A stretch of DNA of 38,094 nt from Microcaldota archaeon (GTDB lineage: Archaea; Micrarchaeota; Micrarchaeia; Micrarchaeales; Micrarchaeaceae). Both the position numbers and the translations under genes were made by a program. The DNA lies in contig JAKAUR010000028.1 of the NCBI GenBank assembly GCA_021827665.1, forward strand, positions 1-38,094. The letters run 5' to 3'. Within the stretch, counting starts at the first letter, position 1, and each line of letters starts with the position of its first letter. The notes beneath the pieces are model-generated. The model had not been told where the DNA came from. It made no database searches and was given only the letters and a program-made list of their open reading frames with translations. Positions 1-8,950 of this stretch are shown here, piece by piece.

Positions 1-1554
1 TCTGTCAATCCACTGATAGCGAGCAACATAGCTCTTCTGCTCTGGCTGCTTCTAGGCTACATGCTGGTTTCCGGAGTGATAGTCGTAACCATAGGCAGGC
101 TATCAGACATGTACGGAAGGGTAAAGCTGTACAACATGGGCTTCGCGATTTTCACCGTGGGCTCGATAGGGCTTTACATATCCTCATTGTACATAACCGG
201 GGTCAACGGGGCATTGTCACTCGTGCTGCTAAGGCTCGTTCAAGCGGTGGGCGGAGCCTTCCTTTTCGCAAACAGTGTAGCCATACTGACTGATGCGTTC
301 CCTTCAAACGAAAGGGGAAAAGCGATAGGCTTCAACCAGATTGCCGGAGTAGGCGGAGGCATACTAGGCCTAATACTCGGCGGCATACTTTCAAGCTTTG
401 ACTGGCACCTGATATTCCTTGTCAATGTCCCTATAGGGATCGTAGGTACAATATGGGCTTACTTGGGCCTGCACGAGCTCGCTACGATAAAGAGGGGCCA
501 GAAGTTCGACATAGTCGGCAACGTAAGCTTTACTGTTGGCCTTACGCTCATACTCCTGGCTTTGACATATGGCCTTCTGCCTTACGGAACTAATACCATG
601 GGCTGGCAGAGCCCTTACGTAATGGGCGGTATGATTGCCGGAATACTTATGTTAGCCCTATTCGGAATAATAGAGTTAAGGGCAAAGTATCCAATGTTCA
701 AGCTTGCGCTATTCAAGATAAGGGCTTTCGCTTTCGGGAACCTGAGCCTGCTTCTGGCAGGCATAGCAAGAGGCGGCCTTCAGTTTATGATAATAATATG
801 GCTGCAAGCCATATGGCTTCCCCTTCACGGCGTCGCGTTCTCGCAGACGCCATTCAGGGCAGCGATATTGATACTGCCTCTGCTTTTCGGATTCCTGATA
901 TTCGGCCCGATATCTGGATATCTTTCCGACAGATACGGTGCAAGGCTATTCTCAACACTGGGAATGACAATAAACGGGTTAGGCTTCATAATGCTGGCTT
1001 TCATTCCTGCGGAATTCAAGTATGCCTATTTCGCGGTAATAATATTCATAATCGGCGTGGGCCAGGGGCTGTTCGCCGCGCCCAATACTACTGCGATAAT
1101 GAATTCAGTACCTCCGGAGCAGCGCGGCGGAGCATCGGGCATGAGGGCCACATTCACCAACATATCGCTGATATTCAGCATAGCCATATTCTTCACGCTT
1201 CTCGTCGTGGGTCTTTCAGTGCATCTAGGCCCATCGCTCTATAACGGGCTGGTGGCCCAGCATGTCCCAATTTCAGAAGCGACAAGGGTATCGCACCTTC
1301 CTCCAACATCTGCACTTTTCGCCGGGCTTCTCGGCTACAACCCTATGAAATCACTCATAAACCCAACAGTGCTGGCATCGCTTCCAGCTGCAAACCAAAG
1401 CTACGTGATAGGCAAGATATTCTTCCCAACGCTTATATCAAAGCCATTCCATGACGGCCTGGCTCTGGTGCTATATACTGGGGCTATAATGTCTTTCATA
1501 GCGGCCATAGCATCCGCATTGAGGGGAAAGAGGTACATTTACGGCGAGCAGTAA
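1..1554 (+). CDS. MFS drug/solute transporter, 14-TM DHA2-like (5' truncated)
   Basis: A multi-pass membrane permease of the major facilitator superfamily, probably a proton-driven exporter; the substrate cannot be read from sequence. The frame is open to the first base of the window, so the start lies outside; 517 residues are visible. MFS motif A (GRLSDMYGR) is at about residues 32-40, and a second copy (GYLSDRYGAR) sits in the C-terminal half, as expected for two homologous bundles. More than 12 hydrophobic segments fit the 14-helix DHA2 class. There is a loop of about 60 residues near the C-terminus before the last helix. It is followed after about 55 bases by proline dehydrogenase on the same strand, but no functional link is evident. 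Confidence 0.88.
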   Translation, partial: SVNPLIASNIALLLWLLLGYMLVSGVIVVTIGRLSDMYGRVKLYNMGFAIFTVGSIGLYISSLYITGVNGALSLVLLRLVQAVGGAFLFANSVAILTDAFPSNERGKAIGFNQIAGVGGGILGLILGGILSSFDWHLIFLVNVPIGIVGTIWAYLGLHELATIKRGQKFDIVGNVSFTVGLTLILLALTYGLLPYGTNTMGWQSPYVMGGMIAGILMLALFGIIELRAKYPMFKLALFKIRAFAFGNLSLLLAGIARGGLQFMIIIWLQAIWLPLHGVAFSQTPFRAAILILPLLFGFLIFGPISGYLSDRYGARLFSTLGMTINGLGFIMLAFIPAEFKYAYFAVIIFIIGVGQGLFAAPNTTAIMNSVPPEQRGGASGMRATFTNISLIFSIAIFFTLLVVGLSVHLGPSLYNGLVAQHVPISEATRVSHLPPTSALFAGLLGYNPMKSLINPTVLASLPAANQSYVIGKIFFPTLISKPFHDGLALVLYTGAIMSFIAAIASALRGKRYIYGEQ

Positions 1555-1608
1555 AATATAACTAACTTTTCTCAACAATTAAAGTGCTTTTAAAAGCCAG
1601 TGTTTCAA

Positions 1609-2460
1609 ATGGATTTTAACGATATCGTAGAGCATATATTCGCGTCGCGCTGGATATCCGGCACGAGGATGGAAGATGCCATAAAAAGCTCAAAGCATTT
1701 TAACGCGCTGGGCATAAGGACGATAATAAACTACCTAGGGGAAGAAATAACAAAGCAGGAAATGGTCGATGCGACAGTTGACACATATGTACGCCTGATA
1801 CGCTACATAAAGAATTACGGAATAAACGCAGACATATCTGTGAAGCCAACTCAGCTAGGGCTTTCCATATCCGAACAGGAAGCGATGAGCAATTACTCAA
1901 AGCTTGTAAAGGACGCGAGGCTATCCTCGGTATTCGTGTGGCTTGATATGGAGGGAGAACCTACGGTCGACAGCACCATTAAGATGTACCTGTCAGAGGT
2001 TCAGCAGGGAGGTGTGGGCATATGCCTGCAGGCATACCTGAAGCGCACGGAATCGGACCTGCAGCGCATAGCGAAGTCCGGTGGAGTAGTAAGGCTGGTC
2101 AAGGGCGCATACTCCTCCAGCAAGTCCAAGAGCTTTACTACATGGGAGGAGGTAACGCGGAACTACGCAAAACTCATGCAGCTGGCATACGAGCAGTGCA
2201 CAGAGTTTACGATAGCGACTCACGATACCGAGATGATAAGGAAGTCAATCGAGCTTAACAAGAAGTACAAGCGCAAGGTCACCTACGCCATGCTAAAGGG
2301 CATAAGGAACAGGCTTGCAGCAAGCCTTGCAAAGGACAATAAAATGTCGCTCTACGTGCCATTCGGCGAGCAGTGGATATCCTACTCATACAGAAGGCTT
2401 AAAGAGGCAGGGCATCTTAAACTATTGTTGAAATCTTTATTCGAAAGACAGGGTGTTTGA
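1609..2460 (+). CDS. Proline dehydrogenase (ProDH, FAD-dependent)
   Basis: Oxidises L-proline to delta-1-pyrroline-5-carboxylate, passing electrons through FAD to the membrane quinone pool; the first step of proline catabolism. The TIM-barrel family motifs are present in order: SVKPTQLG, WLDMEG, GICLQAYLKRTESDL, VRLVKGAY, IATHD, and the C-terminal YVPFGEQWISYSYRRLKE that closes over substrate. Its 283 residues fit the monofunctional enzyme. I chose ATG 1609 because GTG plus 6 nt precedes it, matching the local Shine-Dalgarno rule; a GTG start at 1600 would add three residues. Its last codons carry the GGTG that serves the ProRS start at 2462, so the two are probably translationally coupled. 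The partner P5C dehydrogenase is at 11774-13402. Confidence 0.93.
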   Translation: MDFNDIVEHIFASRWISGTRMEDAIKSSKHFNALGIRTIINYLGEEITKQEMVDATVDTYVRLIRYIKNYGINADISVKPTQLGLSISEQEAMSNYSKLVKDARLSSVFVWLDMEGEPTVDSTIKMYLSEVQQGGVGICLQAYLKRTESDLQRIAKSGGVVRLVKGAYSSSKSKSFTTWEEVTRNYAKLMQLAYEQCTEFTIATHDTEMIRKSIELNKKYKRKVTYAMLKGIRNRLAASLAKDNKMSLYVPFGEQWISYSYRRLKEAGHLKLLLKSLFERQGV

Positions 2461-2461
2461 A

Positions 2462-3907
2462 TTGGCAGATCAGGAAAAAAGAGCCATAACGGTAAAAAAG
2501 TCGGACGACATATCCGAGTGGTACACGCAGGTGATAATAAATTCCGATTTCGTGGATTACAGCGCAGTGTCCGGATGCATAGTATTCAGGCCCTCGGCAT
2601 ATTTCTCATGGAATGCGGTCAAGGAAGCAACAGATTCAATGTTCATAAAGGCAGGGATAAAGAACGCATACTTTCCGCTGCTGATACCGGAAAGATTCCT
2701 CGAAATGGAAAAGGAGCACATAGAGGGGTTTTCGCCAGAAGTGGCATGGGTGACGGAGACCGGCAATTCAAAGCTGAGCGAAAGGCTTGCCATAAGGCCC
2801 ACGTCCGAGACCATAATGTACGACAGCTTTTCAAAATGGATAAGGTCCTGGAGGGATCTTCCGCTCAGGCTCAACCAGTGGAACAGCGTAGTGCGCTGGG
2901 AATTCAAGCATCCGACCCCGCTGCTTAGGAGCAGGGAGTTCCTGTGGAACGAAGGCCATACGGTATTTGCTACCGAAGAAGAGGCAAATGCAGAGCGCGA
3001 CCAGATACTGGGGATATACGCCGAAGTAACAAAAGAATACCTGGCTCTGCCAGGGATAATGGGCCAAAAGACGGATTACGAAAAATTCGCAGGAGGGCAG
3101 GCTAGCTACAGCATAGAGCACCTTCTACCAAATGGATATGCCATTCAGGGCCCAGACTTTCACAACGACGGCCAAAATTTCGCAAAGGCTTTTGACATAA
3201 AGTTCATAGACAAGAACAACGAGCTGAAATACGCGTACCAGAATACATTCGCAATATCCACAAGGGAGCTTGGGGCAATGGTGATGATGCACGGCGATGA
3301 CAGGGGGCTTGTGATACCGCCTAAAATATCAATGATACAGGTAGTCATAGTCCCAATATACAGGGACACGAACAGGGAGTCCATACTGGCATACGCAAAA
3401 AGGATAAGCCACGAACTGGAGAAGCATGCAAGGGTATATCTGGACGACAGGGACGATTATTCCGTAGGCTGGAAATTCAACGAATGGGAGCTCAAGGGAG
3501 TTCCTGTAAGAATAGAAATAGGTTCAAAGGAACTGGAATCGAATGGCGTGGTATTGGTAACTAGGCACGATATGAAGAAGACGCAATACGGTTCATCCAG
3601 CATATGGGAAACTGTAAAAAAAGAGCTTTCACGCGTACAAAGGGAGCTTTACGATCGCGCCCTGCTCTTCATAAAAGAGAAAATAAAGAAAGTCGGTTCC
3701 TACGAAGAGCTAAAGCGTGCGATCTCGGATGGAAACATGGCGCAGGCACAGTGGTGCGGCCAAACGGAATGCGAGCTCAAAATAAAAGAGGAGACCGGAG
3801 CAAAAACGACAAACATGCCCTTTGATGCGCAGAAAAACGTCTCTGGCAACTGCGTTTATTGCGGCAAGCCTTCAAAGCACGTTGTCAACTTCGCCAAATC
3901 GTATTAA
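2462..3907 (+). CDS. proS: Prolyl-tRNA synthetase, archaeal/eukaryotic type
   Basis: Class II aminoacyl-tRNA synthetase that charges tRNA-Pro. Visible motifs: RPTSET, motif 2 region VVRWEFKHPTPLLRSREFLWNEGHT, GPDFHNDGQNFAKAFDIKF, and motif 3 ISTRELGAMVMMHGDDRGLVIPP, then an anticodon-binding domain and a C-terminal zinc-type domain (CGQTEC...CVYCGK) ending in a terminal Tyr, all of the archaeal/eukaryotic subtype. There is no bacterial editing insertion. The start is TTG 2462: GGTG at 2452-2455 lies 6 nt upstream, and the protein then begins ADQEKRA. The alternative GTG 2453 overlaps the end of proline dehydrogenase. Coupling a proline-consuming enzyme to the proline-charging enzyme is unusual. 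Confidence 0.96.
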   Translation: MADQEKRAITVKKSDDISEWYTQVIINSDFVDYSAVSGCIVFRPSAYFSWNAVKEATDSMFIKAGIKNAYFPLLIPERFLEMEKEHIEGFSPEVAWVTETGNSKLSERLAIRPTSETIMYDSFSKWIRSWRDLPLRLNQWNSVVRWEFKHPTPLLRSREFLWNEGHTVFATEEEANAERDQILGIYAEVTKEYLALPGIMGQKTDYEKFAGGQASYSIEHLLPNGYAIQGPDFHNDGQNFAKAFDIKFIDKNNELKYAYQNTFAISTRELGAMVMMHGDDRGLVIPPKISMIQVVIVPIYRDTNRESILAYAKRISHELEKHARVYLDDRDDYSVGWKFNEWELKGVPVRIEIGSKELESNGVVLVTRHDMKKTQYGSSSIWETVKKELSRVQRELYDRALLFIKEKIKKVGSYEELKRAISDGNMAQAQWCGQTECELKIKEETGAKTTNMPFDAQKNVSGNCVYCGKPSKHVVNFAKSY

Positions 3908-3945
3908 TATCTGAACTTTCATTATTGAATCGCAATAACCTTGGC

Positions 3946-4018
3946 AGTCCCGTCGTCTAGTGGCCAAGGACGCAGGGCTTTGGACCCTGCTACGTCGGTT
4001 CGAATCCGGCCGGGACTA
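3946..4018 (+). tRNA. tRNA-Gln (UUG)
   Basis: A complete cloverleaf. Acceptor AGTCCCG pairs with CGGGACT with discriminator A at 4018. The anticodon arm is CAGGG-CTTTGGA-CCCTG, giving anticodon TTG at 3980-3982. The T arm is GTCGG-TTCGAAT-CCGGC. No 3' CCA is encoded and no intron is apparent. The HAD phosphatase starts 17 nt downstream on the same strand. Confidence 0.95.
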
Positions 4019-4034
4019 TGATTAAGGCGTCAGG

Positions 4035-4634
4035 ATGATCAAACTCTTAATATTCGACCTTGGAAACGTGCTCCTGAGATACGATGACAGCCAGTATTAC
4101 GAATACGTATCAAAAAAGTACGGGTTCAAATACGAGAAGGTCGCTTCGATAATGGAAAGATACAACACCAAACTATACACCGGCAGGATGAAAAATTCGG
4201 AGTTTTTACGCTCGGTATCCAAATCGTTGCACATCCCAATCGAAAAGCTCGAATTCGAAAAATATTTCATAAAGAAGGCAAAAGTCAATAAAAAATTAAC
4301 GGACTCCGCTTTGAGCCTTAAACGAAAATACAAGATAGTAATTCTCACAAACATATACATGAGCAGATACAGATCGACCCAGAAAGTATTCGATATTTCT
4401 CAATTTGACAGGGTGTTTGCGTCATGCTTTATTGGGATGAGAAAGCCGGACGAAAATGCATACAGGTATGTCCTTAAGAAATGCAGGGTAAAACCAGGGG
4501 AAGCCATATTTATAGACGACCGAAAAGAAAACATAGCCGGTGCGAAAAAAGTTGGCATAAAATCCATACTGTTTAGGAACAATGGATTACTTTTCGAGAA
4601 CCTATCCAAATTGGGAATAAACAGCATCAAATGA
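4035..4634 (+). CDS. HAD-superfamily hydrolase (IA-type phosphatase)
   Basis: A small soluble haloacid-dehalogenase-fold phosphatase of 199 residues; substrate unknown. Motif I is FDLGNVL (residues 7-13), where the usual second Asp of DxDxT/V is replaced in the DxGN pattern known in YihX-like sugar phosphatases. Motif II is LTN (about 105), motif III is the Lys of RKPDE (about 137) and motif IV is FIDDRKEN (about 160). A helical cap lies between motifs I and II. Base composition is visibly more AT-rich than in the ProRS or ribosomal genes. It sits just after tRNA-Gln and 4 nt before the EamA gene, so the two may form one unit, possibly acquired next to the tRNA. Confidence 0.85.
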   Translation: MIKLLIFDLGNVLLRYDDSQYYEYVSKKYGFKYEKVASIMERYNTKLYTGRMKNSEFLRSVSKSLHIPIEKLEFEKYFIKKAKVNKKLTDSALSLKRKYKIVILTNIYMSRYRSTQKVFDISQFDRVFASCFIGMRKPDENAYRYVLKKCRVKPGEAIFIDDRKENIAGAKKVGIKSILFRNNGLLFENLSKLGINSIK

Positions 4635-4638
4635 TTAG

Positions 4639-5505
4639 ATGATATCCTGGTATTGCTTAGTAATCATATCCTCGATAATAATGGGGGCTTCTACCATAAT
4701 AGAAAAGTATGCCCTCAAAAACGAGCACGCAACCTCATTCAGTGCAAGCTTTTCGATAGTCGTCGCTGCATTTTCTCTCGTATTTTTGCCATTTGCAAAA
4801 TTCAACATCAACATTTATGAATTGGCTATAATCTATCTGATGAGCTTACTGTCTACTATTTCTTACCTGTTCAACGCCAGAATATACAAGCACGGGAACA
4901 TATCTGTTTCAACACCGGTCCTAAGCTCACTTCCACAGCTCTTCGTGGTCCTTCTCGCATTCGTATTCCTCGGCGAGAAGCTTACGATATTGCAGTATTC
5001 TGCAATAGCCGTCCTTCTCGTTGCTACATATTTCCTTATCGCGCCGAAAAGCATTAAGAAGTACAAACAATTTGATTCCAAAAAGTACGTTTATCTGCTC
5101 GTTCTCAACACCCTGATAATGGCCTTCGGGGGAATACTCATGAAGTACTTATTGAACCTGACCGTGAATCTGTACGCGATGTTCATACTTTTGGAGATAT
5201 TTATAGCCATAAACATGACCCTGATGATATCTATAAGGTACAATGGCGTAAGGGAGGAATTCTCAAATCTGATAAAAAACAGGAAAATCATATTTTCTAT
5301 AGCAATCCTAAGCCTTCTTTACAGGGTCTTCTATTACGCATCGTTGCAATTGGCATACGTTAGCCTAGCCTCCCCGTTGAGAAATAGCGTATCCGTAATA
5401 ATAACCGTGGTTATAGGAGGGCTGATATTCCAAGAGCGCGGACTCAAACGCAAGCTTGCAATAACTGCAATAATGCTGTTAATGGTATACCTGATAATAA
5501 CATAA
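4639..5505 (+). CDS. EamA/DMT-superfamily permease
   Basis: A 288-residue integral membrane protein with about ten hydrophobic segments arranged as two EamA repeats (roughly residues 1-135 and 145-288). The first repeat ends in the typical FLGEKLTILQYSAIAVLLVATYFL pattern and the second in GGLIFQERGLKRKLAITAIML. Members export amino acids, nucleotides or other metabolites; the substrate is unknown. The ATG lies 4 nt after the HAD stop with no clear GGTG, suggesting coupled translation. Like the HAD gene it is AT-rich. Confidence 0.87.
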   Translation: MISWYCLVIISSIIMGASTIIEKYALKNEHATSFSASFSIVVAAFSLVFLPFAKFNINIYELAIIYLMSLLSTISYLFNARIYKHGNISVSTPVLSSLPQLFVVLLAFVFLGEKLTILQYSAIAVLLVATYFLIAPKSIKKYKQFDSKKYVYLLVLNTLIMAFGGILMKYLLNLTVNLYAMFILLEIFIAINMTLMISIRYNGVREEFSNLIKNRKIIFSIAILSLLYRVFYYASLQLAYVSLASPLRNSVSVIITVVIGGLIFQERGLKRKLAITAIMLLMVYLIIT

Positions 5506-5520
5506 ATATGGGTGCATAAA

Positions 5521-6236
5521 ATGACTGAAAAAATCTATCTCAGGGACTCGTATATGAAGGAGCTGGAATCTGAGGTCGTCAGCTCAGAAAGCGGCAGAAT
5601 CATCCTAGACAGGACAATATTCTATCCTACCGGCGGGGGCCAACCGTGCGATACCGGAATAATATCCACTCTCGACGGGAAAGAATACAAAATAATAGAG
5701 ACAAAAAAGCAGGAGACGATGTGGTACATATAAGCCGGGATGCCGTAAGCCTAAGCAGAGGGGAAAAAGTAATATGCAAGATAGACTGGGAAAAGAGGTA
5801 CATGCACATGAAGCTGCACACGATGCTTCATACAATCGACGGCGTGGTGTACAAGAAATACAAGGGAGAAATAACCGGAGGCCAGATATTCGACAATTCT
5901 GCACGCATGGATTTCGACATACCTGGATTTACTAAAGAGATGCTAAGTTCGATAATCTCGGATTCGCAACTAATCATAGATGAAGGCCACAGGGTTGTTC
6001 CAAAGGAGATAACAAGGGAGGAGGCAAAGAGGATTGGAGGCGTAGCACGTACGGCCCCAGGAGCCGATCTCCTGGAAAAGCTCGATACTGTAAGAATCAT
6101 AGAAATAGAGGGATTCGACTTCCAGCTAGATGGAGGCACTCACGTAGCAAACACTAACGAACTGGGTAAAATATCGCTTATAAAGTTCGAAAACAAAGGT
6201 GCCCATAACAAGAGGGTCGAATTCGGCCTTTCATAA
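5521..6236 (+). CDS. alaX: AlaX-type alanyl-tRNA editing protein, split by a -1 frameshift at A AAA AAG
   Basis: A trans-editing hydrolase that removes Ser or Gly from mischarged tRNA-Ala. The N-terminal part (zero frame, 5521-5733) has LDRTIFYPTGGGQPCDTG, the glycine-rich motif of AlaX-M. The rest is in the -1 frame and carries HTMLH (HxxxH metal ligands) and DGGTHVANTNELG, where Asp stands at the position often held by Cys in CGGTH. The zero frame ends at TAA 5731. The only join that keeps the homology is a -1 shift at 5703-5709, a perfect A_AAA_AAG heptamer in the correct phase, giving about 238 residues. It could be programmed frameshifting, a one-base deletion in an A run, or a sequencing error. 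The start is ATG 5521, with GGTG 6 nt upstream. The 3' end overlaps sufU convergently. Confidence 0.8.
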
Positions 6237-6635
6237 TCTTTCTGTCTCCCCGTCCGGCTTTTTGTGCTCGTATATGAACACGGCGTGCTTGAGCGCCTTG
6301 AGCGATATGGTCGCACATTTGGCCCTTGCAGGTCCAGGGTCTATGCCTATCAGGTCGACTATAAAATCGAATCCCAAGCTCTCTATTTCGCTTACGCTCT
6401 TGCCCTTTATCGCATCGGTTAGCTTGCTTGCTGTCCCTACGCTTATGGCGCATCCGCTTCCGTCGAAACTTACGTCCGCGACCTTGCCGTCTTTCACCTT
6501 TATGTAAATCGTTATGTCGTCCCCGCATGTTGTATTGTATTCATGACTGCTCGAGTCGCAGTCAGACATGCTTTTCTTGTTGTGCGGGTGTTCGTAATTC
6601 GCTACCAAATCCTCTGCGTACAAATCAAGGCTCAT
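6231..6635 (-). CDS. sufU: SufU/IscU-type iron-sulfur scaffold or sulfur-transfer protein
   Basis: A 134-residue protein that accepts persulfide from the desulfurase and/or holds a nascent Fe-S cluster. The three family cysteines are visible: NTTCGDD (with the Asp two residues on), GSGCAISVGTAS and ARAKCATISLKAL. The N-terminus (MSLDLYAEDLVANYEHPHN) is typical of SufU. It is the last gene of the suf operon, 11 nt behind sufS, and its 3' end overlaps the end of alaX by 6 bases on the opposite strand. Confidence 0.93.
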   Translation of the reverse strand: MSLDLYAEDLVANYEHPHNKKSMSDCDSSSHEYNTTCGDDITIYIKVKDGKVADVSFDGSGCAISVGTASKLTDAIKGKSVSEIESLGFDFIVDLIGIDPGPARAKCATISLKALKHAVFIYEHKKPDGETERL

Positions 6636-6646
6636 TTGATTACCGA

Positions 6647-7885
6647 TTATTTTTTGAATATCCTTTTTACCTCATTAATCGCTTCCACTGCTTTGTCTAT
6701 GTCATCTTTGTTGTTATAAATGTAAAAACTCATCCTTGCTACGGCGCTTTGTTTTAAGATTTGCGTTACCAGCGGCATGGCGCAATGATGCCCTGCGCGT
6801 ATCGCAACGTTGTAATTGTCAAATATGCTGGCTATGTCGTGAGGGTGCACCCCGTTTACTGAGAATGATATGACGCCCCCGTGATCGTTCTTCTCCATGT
6901 CGGGCCCATAAGTCTCCACGTTTCTTATCCCAGACAAAGAGTCAAGCGCATACTTTGTAAGTTCCACTTCGTGTTTAAAGACATTTTCCATCCCGAGCTT
7001 TTGCAAATATTTTATGGCCGGAGTCATGCCTATGCCTCCTTCAATGTTCGATGTTCCTGCTTCAAATTTCCAAGGTATTCTGTTCCATGTGCAGGAATAA
7101 AATTCAACTGCTTCTATCATGTCTCCTCCGCCTATGACTGGCGGCATGTTCTCAAGGATCTCGCGCTTTCCGTATAGTGCGCCTATCCCGGTGGGGCCTA
7201 GCATCTTATGCCCGGACAGGGCGTAGAAATCGCATCCTATTTCTGATAAATTTACTGGCATGTGCGGTGCAGACTGGGCACCGTCTACCAGGACTACGGC
7301 TCCCTTGTCGTGTGCCTTTCTGGTTATGCTTTTGACATCGTTAATGGTTCCAAGCACGTTCGAGGCGTGGGTTATTGCGACAAGCTTTGGGTTCTTCTCA
7401 AGTCCGTCCTCCAAACTCTTTTGGTCAAGCCTGTAATCCTCGCCTACCTTAACATAATCCAAAACCGCCTTCTTCCTTTTGGATAGCAATATCCAAGGCA
7501 CAAGATTGCTGTGATGTTCCATCTCGGATATCAGTATGTGGTCTCCCTCGGATATGTTCTTCTCCCCCCAAGACAAAGCCACCAGATTTATCGCTTCCGT
7601 AGTGTTTCTGACGTAAACAAGCTCCTCGTAAGACCCAGCACCAAGGAACTTCGCCATCTCCTTCTTTGAATCTTCGTAAGCTTCAGTGGCCCTTTCGGCT
7701 ATCTGGTATATGCCCCTGTGTATGTTGGCGTTGTAATTGCCGTAATAGTCGCTTATTGCATTTATGACATCCCTCGGCTTCTGCGACGTAGCTGCGCTGT
7801 CCAGATAAACAAGCCTCCGACCCTCCTTGCTGGATTCGAATATGGGAAAATCCTTTTTTATCTCGTCTGGATTTATTTCTGCCAA
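6647..7885 (-). CDS. sufS: Cysteine desulfurase SufS
   Basis: A PLP enzyme that takes sulfur from L-cysteine as enzyme-bound persulfide and releases alanine, supplying Fe-S assembly. The PLP Lys is in SGHKMLGPTG (about K227), the cofactor Asp/Gln in DGAQSAPH (about 201-208), and the mobile catalytic Cys in AGHHCAMP (about C368). Its 412 residues are normal for a group II desulfurase. The start codon TTG 7885 directly follows the TGA of sufC with no spacer, so translation is probably coupled. Confidence 0.96.
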   Translation of the reverse strand: MAEINPDEIKKDFPIFESSKEGRRLVYLDSAATSQKPRDVINAISDYYGNYNANIHRGIYQIAERATEAYEDSKKEMAKFLGAGSYEELVYVRNTTEAINLVALSWGEKNISEGDHILISEMEHHSNLVPWILLSKRKKAVLDYVKVGEDYRLDQKSLEDGLEKNPKLVAITHASNVLGTINDVKSITRKAHDKGAVVLVDGAQSAPHMPVNLSEIGCDFYALSGHKMLGPTGIGALYGKREILENMPPVIGGGDMIEAVEFYSCTWNRIPWKFEAGTSNIEGGIGMTPAIKYLQKLGMENVFKHEVELTKYALDSLSGIRNVETYGPDMEKNDHGGVISFSVNGVHPHDIASIFDNYNVAIRAGHHCAMPLVTQILKQSAVARMSFYIYNNKDDIDKAVEAINEVKRIFKK

Positions 7886-8620
7886 TCAATCACTTATCTT
7901 ATCGTATCCTGTCCTTTCAATTTCTTCTATTAAAGAAACCCCTCCGTCCTTCACTATCCTTCCGTTCAGCATTACGTGTACATATTCGGGTTTCATGTAT
8001 TTCAGTATTCTGCTATAGTGCGTTATCACAAGCAGCCCAGGGCTGTTTTCTTCCCTGATTCTGTTTATGTTCTCTGACACTATCTTTATCGCGTCAACAT
8101 CCAGACCAGAATCGGGCTCGTCAAGAATTGCTATCTTTGGCTTCAGTATTGCCATCTGCAGGATTTCGGCTTTTTTCTTTTCGCCTCCAGAAAACCCTTT
8201 GTTCAAAGACCTTCCCACTACGTTCTTGTCGAAATTAAGGTGCTCGACGTTGCTTTTTATGCTGTCCATGAATTCCTTGGTGTTTATTGTCTGCTCGTTT
8301 ACGGATTCGAGGGAAGACCTAAGGAAATTCACAAAGCCCACCCCATCTATCTCGGAGGGGTTCTGGAAAAGCATGAACAATCCAAGCTTTGCCCTTTTAT
8401 CCGGAGTTAAACCTATTATGGATTTTCCATCGACAAGTATGTCACCCCCGGTTATTTTGACTCCGGGATGCCCCATTATGGCCTTTGCCAGCGTAGTCTT
8501 TCCCGAGCCGTTGGGCCCCATCAACACGTGGAATTCGTCAGTATTCAGTTTCAGGCTAACTCCGTTAAGGATGCTCTTTCCTCCTATTTCCGCTTTAAGG
8601 TCCTTTATTTCAAGCAACAC
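7886..8620 (-). CDS. sufC: Fe-S assembly ATPase SufC
   Basis: ABC-type ATPase that drives conformational change of the SufB-SufD scaffold in the cytosol; it is not a transporter subunit. Walker A is GPNGSGKTT (about 35-43), the signature is SGGEKKKAEI and Walker B is IAILDEPDSGLDVDA. I set the start at GTG 8620 (MLLEIKDL) because GGTG at 8630-8627 lies exactly 6 nt upstream and family members begin this way; a GTG at 8629 would add three residues. It follows the HTH regulator immediately. Confidence 0.95.
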   Translation of the reverse strand: MLLEIKDLKAEIGGKSILNGVSLKLNTDEFHVLMGPNGSGKTTLAKAIMGHPGVKITGGDILVDGKSIIGLTPDKRAKLGLFMLFQNPSEIDGVGFVNFLRSSLESVNEQTINTKEFMDSIKSNVEHLNFDKNVVGRSLNKGFSGGEKKKAEILQMAILKPKIAILDEPDSGLDVDAIKIVSENINRIREENSPGLLVITHYSRILKYMKPEYVHVMLNGRIVKDGGVSLIEEIERTGYDKISD

Positions 8621-8629
8621 ATTATGCAC

Positions 8630-8950
8630 CTATTTTATCATTATATGGCACGATTTAGACGCGCCCTTCGGACAAATTTTACATACTATCCTTTGTGCAT
8701 TGTACTCATCCTTTACCACCATGCTCTGCACAAAGGCTTCTATGTCCTTGTCATTTATTTCTATGCCTTCGCTTTTCGCTCCCTTGCCGCTCAGGTACTT
8801 GCTTACTTCTGCCTGGCTTACTCCAAGCATCTTGGATATGCTCTGCTGTGTAAGGCCGTATTCGTTGAAGAGCACCGTAGCTGCCTTGGACTTCACGACA
8901 GGTATGAATTTTGCCGCAACATAATCGTAGCTCTCCTTTTTACTGGTCAT
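8630..8950 (-). CDS. XRE-type HTH regulator with C-terminal cysteine motif, candidate SUF regulator
   Basis: A 106-residue DNA-binding protein. The helix-turn-helix is clear at about residues 31-52 (LTQQSISKMLGVSQAEVSKYLSG). The C-terminal tail carries CKICPKGASKSC (CxxC-x6-C), which could bind an Fe-S cluster or metal. The layout resembles the archaeal COG2522-type regulators as I recall them. The start is ATG 8950, with GGTG and a 6-nt spacer, inside the end of sufD (11-base overlap). Lying inside the suf operon with possible cluster ligands, it is the natural candidate for a feedback regulator acting on the palindrome at 11637-11653; this is inference. Confidence 0.82.
   Translation of the reverse strand: MTSKKESYDYVAAKFIPVVKSKAATVLFNEYGLTQQSISKMLGVSQAEVSKYLSGKGAKSEGIEINDKDIEAFVQSMVVKDEYNAQRIVCKICPKGASKSCHIMIK

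Noticed and set aside
798-1244. 148-codon frame inside the MFS gene
   Set aside because: Alternative frame of a gene with clear motifs.
8067-8924. 285-codon open frame on the plus strand across sufC and the HTH gene
   Set aside because: Antisense shadow of clear suf genes; no family resemblance.
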